NCBI RefSeq assembly: GCF_003231285.1
Contig: NZ_QKNS01000001.1
Span: forward strand, 1,473,914-1,537,913
From: Hymenobacter sediminis
Lineage (GTDB): Bacteria; Bacteroidota; Bacteroidia; Cytophagales; Hymenobacteraceae
DNA length: 64,000 nt
Direction: 5' to 3'
The first letter of the stretch is position 1. Each line of letters opens with the position of its first letter. The notes under the pieces were generated by a model. That model did no database searches, was not told where the DNA came from, and was given only the letters and a program-made list of their open reading frames with translations. The translations under genes and the position numbers were made by a program. Shown here in pieces: positions 38,394-47,778 of this stretch.

Positions 38394-38424
38394 GAAAGTC
38401 TTCGTAAGCTAACCGAAGCCCCGA

Positions 38425-39141
38425 TTACGGGTTGGTGCTCCACATGCCGGCTTCCTTGATGAAAATGCGACGGTTGAGCTTGAGCTGAGAGATGATGAAC
38501 TCAGCCAGGTCCTCGGGTTGCATTACCTTCTCAGGATTACCGTCGGTGAGCTTGTTGTTGATGGCAAGCTCGGTAGCCACGGTGCTGGGCGTGAGGGCCG
38601 ATACGCGGATATTCTGCTTCCGCACTTCCTGCATCAAGGACTCGGTAAGGCCCAACAGGGCAAACTTCGAGGCGCTGTAGGCGCTGGTGGTAGCGGCCCC
38701 GCGCTGGCCGGCGGTTGAGGCAATGTTGATAATATCGCCCGACTCGCGCTGAATCATCTGGGGGAGCACCGCACGCGTGATGTAGTAAGTGCCCAGCAGG
38801 TTCACCCGAATGATGTTCTCCCACTCCTCGGGGTCCATATCTACGAGCTTGGCAAAGGTGCCAATGCCGGCATTGTTGATCAGGATGTCGATGCTGCCCA
38901 GCTCGGTGAGGGCTTGGTTTACGGCGGCTTCGGCGGCGGCGCGGTCGGCTACGTCGGCGGTTACTACCACCGCTTTTACGCCCAAGGCTTCAATTTCCTG
39001 GGCTACTTCGCGGAGCTGGCTTTCGGTGCGGGCCAGCAGGGCCACGTTGGCGCCTTCCTGAGCCAGAGCTACGGCTACGGCCCGGCCAATTCCTTTACCA
39101 GCGCCCGTTACCAGGGCGTTCTTACCGGCTAATGATTCCAT
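38425..39141 (-). CDS. Short-chain dehydrogenase, 3-oxoacyl-ACP reductase-like (FabG-type)
   Basis: 238 residues. Classical SDR motifs: cofactor loop TGAGKGIG (about 12-19), DVADRAAA (adenine-binding Asp), NNAGIGTF, catalytic Ser in IASTAGQ, and YSASK (catalytic Tyr-Lys). It is about the right length for FabG. FabG reduces 3-oxoacyl-ACP in fatty-acid synthesis, but many SDRs share these marks, so the substrate is uncertain. Single gene on the minus strand, upstream of which is the antiporter gene in the same direction. Confidence 0.88.
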   Translation of the reverse strand: MESLAGKNALVTGAGKGIGRAVAVALAQEGANVALLARTESQLREVAQEIEALGVKAVVVTADVADRAAAEAAVNQALTELGSIDILINNAGIGTFAKLVDMDPEEWENIIRVNLLGTYYITRAVLPQMIQRESGDIINIASTAGQRGAATTSAYSASKFALLGLTESLMQEVRKQNIRVSALTPSTVATELAINNKLTDGNPEKVMQPEDLAEFIISQLKLNRRIFIKEAGMWSTNP

Positions 39142-39257
39142 AAGGGAGAGGTTGAAAAAGAGGTTTTCGGCGGCCTCGGCGGTGACATGGGTACCGCTCC
39201 GGCCGGTTTTAGAAAGACTACAACCGGCTTGCCCGCCGGATGTTGCCAGTGTGGCGC

Positions 39258-40877
39258 TTATAGGGCATTCAGCTGCGAATAGAGGGTAGAGGTGGTGATG
39301 TCCAGCTCCCGCTCCACGCGCCGCACGGCTTCCTCGCTGAAGGTGCCGGAGCGGTGCAACTGCACCAGCAGTACCCGCTCGTGCTCAATAACGGCCAGCT
39401 GCTGACGCAGAATCTGCTCGAACTCGGCGCGCTCGGCGGCGGGGTTCAAGGTATTATCAGAGGTAGCTTCGGGCGGAACGGGATTTTCCAGGCGGCTGAT
39501 GCGGTGCTCGAAACGGTTGCGGATTTCCCGGAAGGCGCGGGCATCCGTTGCGCCGGCCACCGTCGAGTCGATGTAGGTGAGGGCGGCACGGGCCAGCTCC
39601 AGGCGCAGCTCCCGCGCCTCCTGCAGATCCTGCTCGGGCGGTGTCTGCACACCCAGGCGGCGCACAAACCAGGGCAAGGAAAGCCCCTGTACCACCAGCG
39701 TCACGAGAATAACGCAGAAGGTGATAAACAAAATCAGGTTGCGCTGCGGAAACGGCTCACCATTGCTCAGCACCATGGGCAACGCCAGCGCCGTTGCCAA
39801 TGACACTACCCCCCGCATCCCCGACCAAGACACCACGAACAGCTCCCGGGCCTGCTCTTTAAACGAAGTAAACTCCTGCCCGCCCCGCCCGAAATAGTAG
39901 GAAGCAAACCCCGCCGGATAAATCCACAGCAGCCGCACCACAATGGCCACCACGCTAATCAGCAGCCCATACCCGATAATGGTGGGGAGGGAATAAGCGC
40001 CCAACCCTTCCATAATAGCCGGCAGCTGCAAGCCAATCAGGATGAATACAAAGCCGTTGAGCAGAAAGGTAAGGACCTTCCAGAAGTTGCTGCGCCGAAT
40101 GCGGGTCCGGAACGTGTAGGCCTCAAACGAATTCCACGACATCACCAGGCCCGTGGCCACCACTGCCAGCACCCCGGAAATGTGCAGGTGCTCCGCCAGC
40201 ACGTAGCCCATAAACGGACTGAGCAGGCTGAGCACGGTGGCCAGGGTAGGGTCTTGCACGCGGCTTTGCAGGCGGGTAAAGAGGTAGCCCAACGCCGCGC
40301 CCAGCGCCAGTCCGCCGCCTGCCACCAGCAGAAACTGCAGGCCGGCCTCCCAGAGTCCAAAGGTGCCACTTACCACGGCCGCCACGGCGTAGCGGTAGGC
40401 AATCAGAGCCGAGGCATCATTCAGTAGGCTTTCCCCTTCCAGAATGGTAGATACTCGCCGGGGCAGGCCCAAACCGTGAGTAGCGCTGGTAGCGGCTACC
40501 GCATCGGGCGGCGACACGATGGCGCCCAGCACAAAGCCCAGGGCCCAGGTCATGCCCGGAATGAAGTAATGCGCTACGGCCGCCACCGCTGCCATGGTAA
40601 ACAGCACCAGCCCAATGGCCAGCAGGGAAATGGAGCGGTGGTAACGCTTGAAATCGTGCCACGAGGTGTTGAAACTGGCTTCGTAGAGCAGGGGCGGCAG
40701 AAATACCAGAAACACCACGTTGGGGCTGAGGCGAACTACCGGCAGGCCGGGCACCAGGCCAATCAGCAGCCCCGCCACTACCAGCAGCACGGGGTAGGGG
40801 AGCTTCAGGCGGTTGGCCAGGGCGTAAAGCAGCGCCAGCGCCGCCATCAGCAGAATTACGATTTCGAGGTTTTCCAT
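39258..40877 (-). CDS. Na+/H+ antiporter, CPA1 family
   Basis: 539 residues from the ATG at 40877 ([21 protein letters not shown]); a 12-codon extension upstream is not needed. About twelve membrane helices in the first 410 residues. CPA1 hallmarks: [15 protein letters not shown] (the FFxxLLPPI-like segment), [14 protein letters not shown] (the ND-equivalent ion site region), and [15 protein letters not shown] with the Asn-Asp pair. The cytosolic tail (about 415-539) is hydrophilic and helical, with QLNAL at the end. CPA1 exchangers swap Na+ or K+ for protons and support pH and salt balance. Confidence 0.93.
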   Translation of the reverse strand: MENLEIVILLMAALALLYALANRLKLPYPVLLVVAGLLIGLVPGLPVVRLSPNVVFLVFLPPLLYEASFNTSWHDFKRYHRSISLLAIGLVLFTMAAVAAVAHYFIPGMTWALGFVLGAIVSPPDAVAATSATHGLGLPRRVSTILEGESLLNDASALIAYRYAVAAVVSGTFGLWEAGLQFLLVAGGGLALGAALGYLFTRLQSRVQDPTLATVLSLLSPFMGYVLAEHLHISGVLAVVATGLVMSWNSFEAYTFRTRIRRSNFWKVLTFLLNGFVFILIGLQLPAIMEGLGAYSLPTIIGYGLLISVVAIVVRLLWIYPAGFASYYFGRGGQEFTSFKEQARELFVVSWSGMRGVVSLATALALPMVLSNGEPFPQRNLILFITFCVILVTLVVQGLSLPWFVRRLGVQTPPEQDLQEARELRLELARAALTYIDSTVAGATDARAFREIRNRFEHRISRLENPVPPEATSDNTLNPAAERAEFEQILRQQLAVIEHERVLLVQLHRSGTFSEEAVRRVERELDITTSTLYSQLNAL

Positions 40878-41005
40878 AGAATAGACAGCGCGCCTGCGGT
40901 AGTACGCCCCCATTGCTGCCCCGGGTTTCGGCCCAGCTTGGGGGTAGCAAATTCAGAAAACATCGGTGTACCTTCCCGGTCTGAACGCAACTTCCTTTTC
41001 TCTCC

Positions 41006-42859
41006 ATGAAAAAACTCGCTCTGGGCGGCCTGTTCGCCTGCGCCCTCCTGGCCGCCTGCAACCAGCAGAAATCAACGGAACAAGACAGCGCGGCCACCAC
41101 CGAAACCAACTTGGCCGACATCAAAGACACAAAGCAACTCTTTGACGCCTACTGGGAGGAAAACGCCCGGTTGTTTCCGCTGGAAGCCACCGCGCAGGGC
41201 GACAACCGCTACAACGACCAGCTGCCCAACGACGGCACCAAGGAGTTTCGCGGCAAGCTTCAGGCCTTCTACCAGAAGTACCTTAATGGCCTGCAGAAAT
41301 TCAACCGCGAGGAGCTGTCGGCCAACGACAAGATCAGCTATGACATCTTCCGCTACGATCTGGAGAGCAAGCTGGAAGGCCTGCGGCAACCCACCTGGAT
41401 GATGCCTTTCCAGCAGTTCTGGGGCCTACCCCTCAGCATGGGCCAATACGGCTCGGGCGAGGGTGTGCAGCCTTTCAAAACCGCCAAGGACTACGACAAC
41501 TGGCTGGGCCGGGTGCGCGGCTTCTCGGTATGGGCCGATACGGCCATCAGCAACTTCCGGCAGGGCATGAAGGTTGGAGTAGTGCTGCCCAAGGCGCTAG
41601 TGGTGAAGATGATTCCGCAGATGCGAGCCATGGAAACCTCTGACCCGACCAAGAGCCTGTTCTACGGCCCCATCAACAAGCTGCCCGAAGGCCTGATCGA
41701 CGCCGACAAGCAGCGCATCACGGCGGCCTACAAAAAGGCTATTCAGGAAGAGCTGGTGCCTACCTACAAAAAGCTCGGCGACTTCCTGGAAAAGGAGTAC
41801 CTGCCTAAGTCGCGGCCCAGCACGGGCATTGCAGCCATTCCGGGCGGCCCCGAGATGTACAAGTACTATGTGAAAACGTGGACGACTACCGACAAGACGC
41901 CTGAGGAAATCTACCAGACCGGCCAGCGGGAGGTCGCTCGCATTCGGGGCGAGATGGAGAAAGTGAAGGCGCAGGTCGGCTTTAAAGGCGACCTGAAGGC
42001 GTTTTTCGCTTCCCTGAAAACCGACCCCAAGCTCATGCCCTACAAAACTCCGGAAGAGGTGCTGGGAGCTTTCCGGGCTATTCAGACCAAAATGGAGCCC
42101 AACCTGAAGAAAATGTTTGGGCGCACCCCAAAAACGCCATTTGAAATCCGCCAGACGGAGGCGTTCCGGGCAGCTTCGGCGTCGGCCGAGTACAACCCAG
42201 GTAGCCCCGATGGCTCGCGGCCGGGCATTTTCTACATCCCGATTGTAGATGCTGCCAAATTCAATGTCACGTCGGGCATGGAGTCGTTGTTTTTGCACGA
42301 GGCCATTCCGGGCCACCACTACCAGACTTCGTTGCAGCAGGAAAATACCGATTTGCCTAAGTTCCGGCGGTTTGCCTGGTATGGCGCCATGGGCGAAGGC
42401 TGGGCTCTGTACACCGAAAGCCTGGGCAAAGAGCTGGGCCTTTACACCGACCCCTACCAGTACATGGGCGCCCTTGGCGACGAAATGCACCGCGCCGTAC
42501 GCCTGGTAGTAGATGTGGGCATGCACACTAAGAACATGACCCGCGAAGAGGCCATTCAGTACATGCTGAACAATGAAGCCATCAGCGAGGACGGGGCAGT
42601 GGCCGAAATTGAGCGCTACATGGCTATTCCGGCCCAAGCCCTGAGCTACAAAATCGGGGCCCTAAAAATCCGCGAGCTGCGCCAGAAGTATGAGAAGCAG
42701 CTGGGTGCTCACAACGACAAGCTGCGCGAGAAATACGCCGGTCAGAGCCGCTCCCACTTCCGCCTCAGCGACTTCCATGACGAACTGCTGAAGGATGGCG
42801 TAATGCCCCTGGCCGTGCTGGAACGCAAGATGGATACGTGGGCCATAAATCAGAAGTAA
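41006..42859 (+). CDS. DUF885-family lipoprotein, putative metallopeptidase
   Basis: 617 residues. Signal with lipobox LLAAC (Cys about 18). The body is alpha-helical. At about residue 430 lies ESLFLHEAIPGHHYQTSLQQE, of which HEAIPGHH is the DUF885 hallmark and resembles a zinc site (HExxxxHH). GEGWALYTESLGKELGLYTD follows. Homologues are annotated as M3/M32-like dipeptidyl peptidases or as unknown DUF885. It is a single gene with its own strong terminator. Whether it is an active peptidase, and on what, is not established by sequence alone. Confidence 0.9.
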   Translation: MKKLALGGLFACALLAACNQQKSTEQDSAATTETNLADIKDTKQLFDAYWEENARLFPLEATAQGDNRYNDQLPNDGTKEFRGKLQAFYQKYLNGLQKFNREELSANDKISYDIFRYDLESKLEGLRQPTWMMPFQQFWGLPLSMGQYGSGEGVQPFKTAKDYDNWLGRVRGFSVWADTAISNFRQGMKVGVVLPKALVVKMIPQMRAMETSDPTKSLFYGPINKLPEGLIDADKQRITAAYKKAIQEELVPTYKKLGDFLEKEYLPKSRPSTGIAAIPGGPEMYKYYVKTWTTTDKTPEEIYQTGQREVARIRGEMEKVKAQVGFKGDLKAFFASLKTDPKLMPYKTPEEVLGAFRAIQTKMEPNLKKMFGRTPKTPFEIRQTEAFRAASASAEYNPGSPDGSRPGIFYIPIVDAAKFNVTSGMESLFLHEAIPGHHYQTSLQQENTDLPKFRRFAWYGAMGEGWALYTESLGKELGLYTDPYQYMGALGDEMHRAVRLVVDVGMHTKNMTREEAIQYMLNNEAISEDGAVAEIERYMAIPAQALSYKIGALKIRELRQKYEKQLGAHNDKLREKYAGQSRSHFRLSDFHDELLKDGVMPLAVLERKMDTWAINQK

Positions 42860-42865
42860 ACACAA

Positions 42866-42916
42866 GCTTATTACAAAAAAGGGCAACCCGATGGGTTGCC
42901 CTTTTTTGTAATAAGC
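42866..42916. terminator. Bidirectional terminator, 24-bp perfect arms
   Basis: 42866-42889 is fully complementary to 42893-42916 with a three-base loop (GAT); arms include AAAAAAGGGCAACCC. Lies between the DUF885 gene and the convergent repeat lipoprotein gene. Confidence 0.93.
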
Positions 42917-42928
42917 CAGTTGTAGGGC

Positions 42929-43567
42929 TCAGGTAGTACCGCCACCACCCGAAGTGGTGCCACCGCCACCCGAAGTAGTGCCACCGCCACCCGAAGTAGT
43001 GCCAGTAGTGCTACCAGTGGTGCTACCAGTCGTACCAGTGGTGCTGCCAGTTGTACCCGTGGTGCCAGTAGTGCTGCCGGTTGTACCTGTGGTACCGGTG
43101 GTGCTACCAGTGGTACCAGTAGTACTACCTGTAGTCCCAGTCGTACCCGTCGTGCTGCCGGTCGTTCCAGTAGTGCCCGTCGTGCTGCCGGTAGTACCAG
43201 TAGTACCCGTGGTACCGGTCGTGCCCGTCGTACCAGTTGTGCCCGTAGTGCCAGTTGTTCCCGTCGTACCTGTGGTGCCGGTCGTTCCCGTCGTACCTGT
43301 GGTGCCGGTCGTTCCCGTCGTACCCGTCGTGCTGCCGGTGGTACCCGTCGTGCCAGTTGTTCCTGTAGTACCGGTAGTGCCCGTTGTACCGGTGGTGCCA
43401 GTTGTTCCCGTCGTGCTGCCGGTGGTGTTGCCACTGGTAGAGCCGGTGGTGCTACCCGAAGTAGTGCCACCGGGGTTTGTGTCGTCATCATCGTCGTCGC
43501 AAGAGGTGAGGGCTAAAGAGCCCCAGAGCATGGAGGCGAAGAGAACGGACATCCATTTGTGTTTCAT
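42929..43567 (-). CDS. Gly-Thr-Thr repeat lipoprotein
   Basis: 212 residues. Signal with lipobox LALTSC (Cys about 23), then a DDDDDD run, which is typical of surface-exported Bacteroidota lipoproteins. From about residue 33 to the end the protein is made of GTT and GST triplets (GTTGTTGTT, with interspersed S), then three copies of SGGGGTT. At DNA level the repeat has a nine-base period but synonymous codons vary. The opposite strand is also open through the repeat (Val-Pro repeats), as expected from the composition. A flexible stalk-like surface protein is a reasonable guess; function unknown. Confidence 0.75.
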   Translation of the reverse strand: MKHKWMSVLFASMLWGSLALTSCDDDDDDTNPGGTTSGSTTGSTSGNTTGSTTGTTGTTGTTGTTGTTGTTGTTGTTGSTTGTTGTTGTTGTTGTTGTTGTTGTTGTTGTTGTTGTTGTTGTTGTTGSTTGTTGTTGSTTGTTGTTGSTTGTTGSTTGTTGTTGSTTGTTGTTGSTTGTTGSTTGSTTGTTSGGGGTTSGGGGTTSGGGGTT

Positions 43568-43792
43568 AGCGGTGGTGGTAATGGGTTGAGGAAAGGATTT
43601 CTAATCAATCTATTACGCAGAAAAAAAGGGGGGTTTACCCGTAAATAGGAGGGATAAATACGGAATATGGTTAAGCAAATATTAGTGGCTCCTACCCCGA
43701 ACTACCCTTCAAACCTTCTTGACCTTCCGACGCCCACATCCGTTAAAGGCAGCAGTGTACTGCCGAAACTCACGCTGCACTACCCTTTGTAT

Positions 43793-44302
43793 ATGAGCAA
43801 GCATCTGTGGCAAACAGTGGGGCTTGGCGCCGTAGCCGGCCTGCGGAGCATGACGGCACCAGCCTTATTAAGCAGCAACCTGCTAACCTACCATCCGCAC
43901 GCCTTGGAAGGGTCGCCGCTGCGCTGGCTGAAAAAGCCCCTGGTAGCCCATGGCTTAAAGTTGCTGGCTGCCAGCGAAATGACCGCCGATAAACTGCCTC
44001 AAATGCCCGCCCGAATTGTGCCTATTTCTCTGGTGGGCCGGGCAGCGGCCGGGGCGCTGGTAGGGGCTACCCTCTACAAAATCAATCACGACAAGCAACT
44101 GACTGGCGCCTTGGTTGGGGCCCTAGCCGCCGTTGGTGCCACCTATGCTGGCTATTTTCTGCGCAAAAAAGCCACCGAGGGTTCTGGCCTCTCTAGTGGG
44201 GTAGTAGGCGGTATGGAAGATGCCCTGACGCTGGGTATCGGGCTGGCCCTGTCGAAAGGCACGGATGCTGGTGCCCCACAGCCTCGGCGTTGGGTATTGT
44301 AA
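43793..44302 (+). CDS. DUF4126-family membrane protein
   Basis: 169 residues from the ATG at 43793 (MSKHLWQTVGLGAVAGLRSM); 42 codons upstream remain open but look like leader. Features of DUF4126: GLGAVAGLRSMTAPALLS near the start, DKLPQMPARIVPISLVGRA in the centre, then Gly/Ala-rich hydrophobic helices (GALVGALAAVGATYAGYFLR) and GGMEDALTLGIGLALSKG at the end. It probably has four membrane helices. The family is widespread and uncharacterised. Single gene with a terminator behind it. Confidence 0.82.
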   Translation: MSKHLWQTVGLGAVAGLRSMTAPALLSSNLLTYHPHALEGSPLRWLKKPLVAHGLKLLAASEMTADKLPQMPARIVPISLVGRAAAGALVGATLYKINHDKQLTGALVGALAAVGATYAGYFLRKKATEGSGLSSGVVGGMEDALTLGIGLALSKGTDAGAPQPRRWVL

Positions 44303-44383
44303 TGAATTAGCCAGCCACCTGTCGGGTCGAAGACAGAGGTACCCAACAGGTAGCAAGGCTGCAGCTATGAAATAGCGCTAAGA

Positions 44384-44425
44384 ACAGAAAAGCCCCGGCC
44401 GAAGCATCGGCCGGGGCTTTTCTGT
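44384..44425. terminator. Bidirectional terminator, 19-bp perfect arms
   Basis: ACAGAAAAGCCCCGGCCGA (44384-44402) pairs exactly with 44407-44425, loop AGCA. Between convergent genes. Confidence 0.93.
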
Positions 44426-44469
44426 AGAGGGTTGAGGCCAAACCAAGAGGTAGGCTTCAGGAGCTAAAA

Positions 44470-44790
44470 CTATTGCTCGCGGCTAGTGGCCTGCACTTCG
44501 CTGTTGTTAGCCGGCATATCGCCTACGGGTGAGTTGGCATTGTTGGGCTGTCCTTCAATGGCGGCATCAGTAGAAGTTTTCTGATCATTCGCGGAGCCCG
44601 TCCCGATGGGCGTATAAGCCTCGTCGCCGCCGCTGACACTGTCACGCATGGTTTCGGCGGGGCGTGCCTTTTGGTACGTCGAGAAGTCCTGGGAGGCTTG
44701 CGGGTCTTTGCCCGGGGTGTTTCGGTAGTCGCAGGCAGCCAGGGAGGCCAGGAGGCCACTGGCCAGCAGAAGAGAAAAAAGGCGTTTCAT
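44470..44790 (-). CDS. Small disordered lipoprotein
   Basis: 106 residues. Signal with lipobox SLAAC (Cys about 20). The mature part is hydrophilic and rich in S, D, N, Q, A and T without hydrophobic core, ending NNSEVQATSREQ. Composition resembles the two small proteins at 3652-4219. It begins 101 bases from the divergent ligase gene. I do not recognise a family. Confidence 0.7.
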   Translation of the reverse strand: MKRLFSLLLASGLLASLAACDYRNTPGKDPQASQDFSTYQKARPAETMRDSVSGGDEAYTPIGTGSANDQKTSTDAAIEGQPNNANSPVGDMPANNSEVQATSREQ

Positions 44791-44857
44791 GGGAATGGAA
44801 GACTTGGTAGAGGAAGTTCAGTATTTCCCAAGGCAAACGTACCCAGCAAGGCTGCGG

Positions 44858-44887
44858 TTGCGCCAAGGGCTGCGGGCCCTACCTTTG
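44858..44887 (+). promoter_or_regulatory. Promoter directly before the ATP-PPase gene
   Basis: TTGC (44858-44861), 18-base spacer, TACCTTTG (44880-44887), a full -7 consensus. The ATG follows at 44892, so the mRNA would start at or beside the start codon. Confidence 0.75.
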
Positions 44888-44891
44888 GGCC

Positions 44892-45641
44892 ATGTCCTTT
44901 CCTACCCTAATGAACTGGAGCGGTGGTAAAGATTCGGCCTTGGCCCTCTACCACGCCCTGCTCGACCCTACCCTACACGTCACGGATTTGCTGACCAGCG
45001 TGAATGCTCACTACGGGCGCGTGTCCATGCACGGCGTGCGGGTAGCACTGCTGGAAGCACAGGCCCAGCGCATCGGCCTACCCCTTACTAAGCTGGAACT
45101 GCCCGAAATGCCTGACATGGCCCTCTACGAGCAGCAGATGCGCGCAACTCTGGCTCCTTTGCAGGCCAAGGGTATTCAGCGGGCAGTGTTCGGGGATATT
45201 TACCTGGAAGACCTGCGCCACTACCGTGAGCAACAATTGGCTCAGGTAGGCATGCACGCCGTATTCCCGCTTTGGCAGCGCCCTAACGCCGATTTGCTGC
45301 GCGAATACCTCGACCTAGGCTTCCGCGCGGTGGTCGTCTGCGTAAATGAGAAATACCTTGATGCCAGCTTCTGCGGCCGCCTTCTCGATGAAGACTTCCT
45401 GCGCGACTTACCCGCCGGCGTCGATTCGTGCGGTGAGAATGGCGAGTACCACAGCTTCGTTTTCGATGCGCCCTACTTCAGCAGTCCTATTCCGTTCCAA
45501 CGCGGCGAGCTAGTGCGCCGTACCTACCAGGCCCCCGCTTCCACTACCACCGACGCGGCCTCCAGTGAAGATGCCGCGCCGGCATCGTCGCCCTTTGTTA
45601 CCGGGTTTTGGTACTGCGACCTGCTGCCGGCTGAGGCATAA
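44892..45641 (+). CDS. Diphthine--ammonia ligase-like ATP pyrophosphatase (DPH6 family)
   Basis: 249 residues. The PP-loop SGGKDSALALYHAL is at residues 10-23, near the N-terminus as in the DPH6/MJ0570 family. Further family words: VSMHGVRVALLEAQAQRIGL, FGDIYLEDLRHYREQQL, LDASFCGRLLD and DSCGENGEYHSFVFDAPYF. In eukaryotes the family amidates diphthine; bacteria lack that substrate, so the bacterial role is unknown. The last about 35 residues are Ser/Thr/Ala-rich, with little conservation. Likely leaderless (start 4 bases after the -7 box). Confidence 0.88.
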   Translation: MSFPTLMNWSGGKDSALALYHALLDPTLHVTDLLTSVNAHYGRVSMHGVRVALLEAQAQRIGLPLTKLELPEMPDMALYEQQMRATLAPLQAKGIQRAVFGDIYLEDLRHYREQQLAQVGMHAVFPLWQRPNADLLREYLDLGFRAVVVCVNEKYLDASFCGRLLDEDFLRDLPAGVDSCGENGEYHSFVFDAPYFSSPIPFQRGELVRRTYQAPASTTTDAASSEDAAPASSPFVTGFWYCDLLPAEA

Positions 45642-45701
45642 CCAACCGGCCAGCTGGCGGGTACTATACTCCTCTGCTCTTCTATCTAAGCCCTTCTGCT
45701 C

Positions 45702-46112
45702 ATGCCTTCTGCACCTTCTGCTACTATTCTTTTCGACGGGGTTTGCAATCTGTGCAACGGCTTCGTGCAGTTCGTAATAGAGCACGATGCCGCCGGCCGC
45801 TTCCGGTTTGCGTCGCTCCAGTCGGGGGTAGGGCAGGAGTTGCTCCGGGACCACGGCCTGCAACCCCAGCAAGAGCCCGATTCGGTGGTATTGCTGGAAG
45901 GTGGCCAGGCCTACACCCATTCTGCCGCCGCCCTGGGGGTGTTGCGGGGCCTGGGAGGGGCTTGGGGGGTAGTAGGTGCAGTGGGCCAGCTTTTTCCCCG
46001 GTTTCTGCGCGACGCCGCTTACCGGCTGGTGGCCCGCAACCGCTACCGCTGGTTTGGCCGGCAGGAGGCTTGCTGGCTTCCAACCCCCGAATTGAAAGCC
46101 CGTTTTTTGTAA
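45702..46112 (+). CDS. DCC-family thiol-disulfide oxidoreductase (DUF393)
   Basis: 136 residues. Begins with the family hallmark ILFDGVCNLCNGFVQFVIEHD, in which DGVCNLC holds the CxxC pair (about 14-17). Further words: RFRFASLQSG, DSVVLLEGG, and YRWFGRQEACWLPTPELKARFL (in parts: YRWFGRQEACW) with another Cys, as usual for DCC proteins. The small cytosolic fold is related to thioredoxin. Partners unknown. It starts 60 bases after the ATP-PPase gene and 45 bases before the dehydrogenase, so the three may be co-transcribed. Confidence 0.9.
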   Translation: MPSAPSATILFDGVCNLCNGFVQFVIEHDAAGRFRFASLQSGVGQELLRDHGLQPQQEPDSVVLLEGGQAYTHSAAALGVLRGLGGAWGVVGAVGQLFPRFLRDAAYRLVARNRYRWFGRQEACWLPTPELKARFL

Positions 46113-46157
46113 GCTGGGTCAACTATAATTTCCTTTTCACGCTTTCACTACCCCTCT

Positions 46158-47162
46158 ATGCAAGCCTTAGTGCTCGAAGGAATTGGCCAACCCGTAACGC
46201 TGCAGGAATTCCCTACCCCCCAACCCGGCCCCGGACAGGTGCAGGTGCAGCTTCATGCCGCCGCCCTCAACCACCGCGACGTCTGGATTCAGAAAGGCCA
46301 GTACGCCGGGCTTAAATTCCCGATTATTTTGGGCTCCGATGGGGCGGGCATTGTCTCGGTCCTGGGCGAGGGCGTAGATGCCGATCTGCTTGGGCAGGCC
46401 GTGCTCATAAACCCTGGCCACTACTGGGGGAATAATCCAGCCGCGCAGGGCCGCGACTTCCAGATTCTGGGTTTACCCCAAGATGGTACGTTTGCCGAGT
46501 TTGTGTGCATAGATGCCGTGCAGGTGCGGGCCAAGCCCACTCACCTGAGCTTCGAGCAAGCCGCGGCCTTGCCTCTGGGCGGTGTTACGGCCTACCGGGC
46601 GGCTTTCACCCGCGCGGGGCTGCAGCCTGGTGAGCGGGTGCTCATTAATGGGGTAGGGGGTGGCGTGGCCTTGCTGGCCCTGCAGATGGCTGTAGCCAAT
46701 GGCGCCGAGGTATGGGTTACCTCAGGCTCTGAAGAGAAAATAGCCAAAGCTGTGGAGTTGGGCGCGAAAGGGGGCATCAGCTACAAGGCCGAGAAATGGC
46801 CCGCTACTCTCACCAAGCAGGCCGGTGGCGGCTTCGATGTGATTATCGACAGCGCCGCGGGCCCCGGTTTCAACGACCTGCTGGATGCCGCGACTCCGGG
46901 TGGGCGCATCGTGTTCTACGGCGCTACGCACGGTGATATCCCGATGATAACAGCCCGCAAAATCTTCTGGAAGCAGCTATCGGTGTTGGGCTCTACTATG
47001 GGCACCACCCAAGACTTCAACGGCATGGTTAGCTTTTTTGAGCAGCACGCTATTGTGCCCGTGCTGGATGAAACGTTTGCCTTGGCAGACGGTGAACAAG
47101 CTCTTCACCGCATGGCGGAAGGGCTACAGTTTGGTAAATTAATATTGAAGATAAAAGGTTAA
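46158..47162 (+). CDS. MDR-family zinc-type alcohol dehydrogenase/quinone oxidoreductase
   Basis: 334 residues. GroES-like N-domain (AALNHRDVWIQKGQYAG, FPIILGSDGAGIV) then the Rossmann fold with INGVGGGVALLALQMAVANG (nucleotide-binding loop at about 155-165), TSGSEEKIAKAVELGAKGG, and FDVIIDSAAG. The set of residues matches NADP-dependent quinone oxidoreductase/MDR enzymes that lack the structural zinc. Substrate unknown. It is preceded within 45 bases by the DCC gene. Confidence 0.9.
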   Translation: MQALVLEGIGQPVTLQEFPTPQPGPGQVQVQLHAAALNHRDVWIQKGQYAGLKFPIILGSDGAGIVSVLGEGVDADLLGQAVLINPGHYWGNNPAAQGRDFQILGLPQDGTFAEFVCIDAVQVRAKPTHLSFEQAAALPLGGVTAYRAAFTRAGLQPGERVLINGVGGGVALLALQMAVANGAEVWVTSGSEEKIAKAVELGAKGGISYKAEKWPATLTKQAGGGFDVIIDSAAGPGFNDLLDAATPGGRIVFYGATHGDIPMITARKIFWKQLSVLGSTMGTTQDFNGMVSFFEQHAIVPVLDETFALADGEQALHRMAEGLQFGKLILKIKG

Positions 47163-47274
47163 TAATCAGTGATTTTAATTTGTGTAAAATAGATAAAAAA
47201 TCCTGTTTTCGGGAATAGAAATCCGTGGTGTTCTGTTATCTATCCGACAACTGAAAACTTAGATTTGCTGCCTG

Positions 47275-47556
47275 ATGAAAACGCCTGCTGAATACCTAAG
47301 CTGCCCTGTTTTTGAGCTGACCTACCCTACCGGCGAAGCCGCCGAATCGGTGCCTGTAGTAGCGTATGACGATGCTGTGCGGGCCGTGGAGCTTGCCCTG
47401 GCCGACGCGGAGAAGTACAAATACCTATTGATGCGCGCCTTGCGCCGCCACGCCGCCGAAACCAAGGTGTCTTACCCGGCACTGCCCACGCTGCCCTTAC
47501 CCGAGGAAGCACCCGAGACCACTGTGCGTCCTCTCTACCCCGATCTGGCCGCCTAG
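47275..47556 (+). CDS. Small hypothetical protein
   Basis: 93 residues, no signal peptide. A central helix (VRAVELALADAEKYKYLLMR) is followed by a basic stretch (RALRRHAA) and a Pro-rich, acidic end. One Cys at position 10. The frame has the local codon style and a good ATG with an AT-rich upstream region, and a strong terminator follows. I do not recognise a family. Confidence 0.6.
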   Translation: MKTPAEYLSCPVFELTYPTGEAAESVPVVAYDDAVRAVELALADAEKYKYLLMRALRRHAAETKVSYPALPTLPLPEEAPETTVRPLYPDLAA

Positions 47557-47581
47557 CGTTTTCAGGCAGCTGTTTACATAC

Positions 47582-47618
47582 ACAAAAGGCCGCACCCTTC
47601 TCGGGTGCGGCCTTTTGT
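47582..47618. terminator. Terminator, 16-bp perfect arms
   Basis: ACAAAAGGCCGCACCC (47582-47597) pairs with 47603-47618, five-base loop, T-run. Ends the small hypothetical gene. Confidence 0.9.
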
Positions 47619-47778
47619 TGTTTATGGTCATAGGTGTTCTCCACTAGAAACCTCCCTTCCTTCAATGAGGAGGGGGTAGGGGTGGTTGAAGAACTAGACC
47701 TAAGAGTTAAAACTAGTTAGATGCTCAACGAGCGTTCAACTATCCCTGGTCCCTCTTCAACCAAGTGGGAGAATAGCT

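Noticed and set aside
42950..43450. CRISPR array
   Set aside because: The repeat unit is nine bases with no spacers, inside a coding frame; no cas genes are nearby.
42954..43589. Plus-strand frame of Val-Val-Pro repeats
   Set aside because: It mirrors the Gly-Thr-Thr lipoprotein gene; the minus frame has the signal peptide, lipobox and Asp tag, the plus frame has none.
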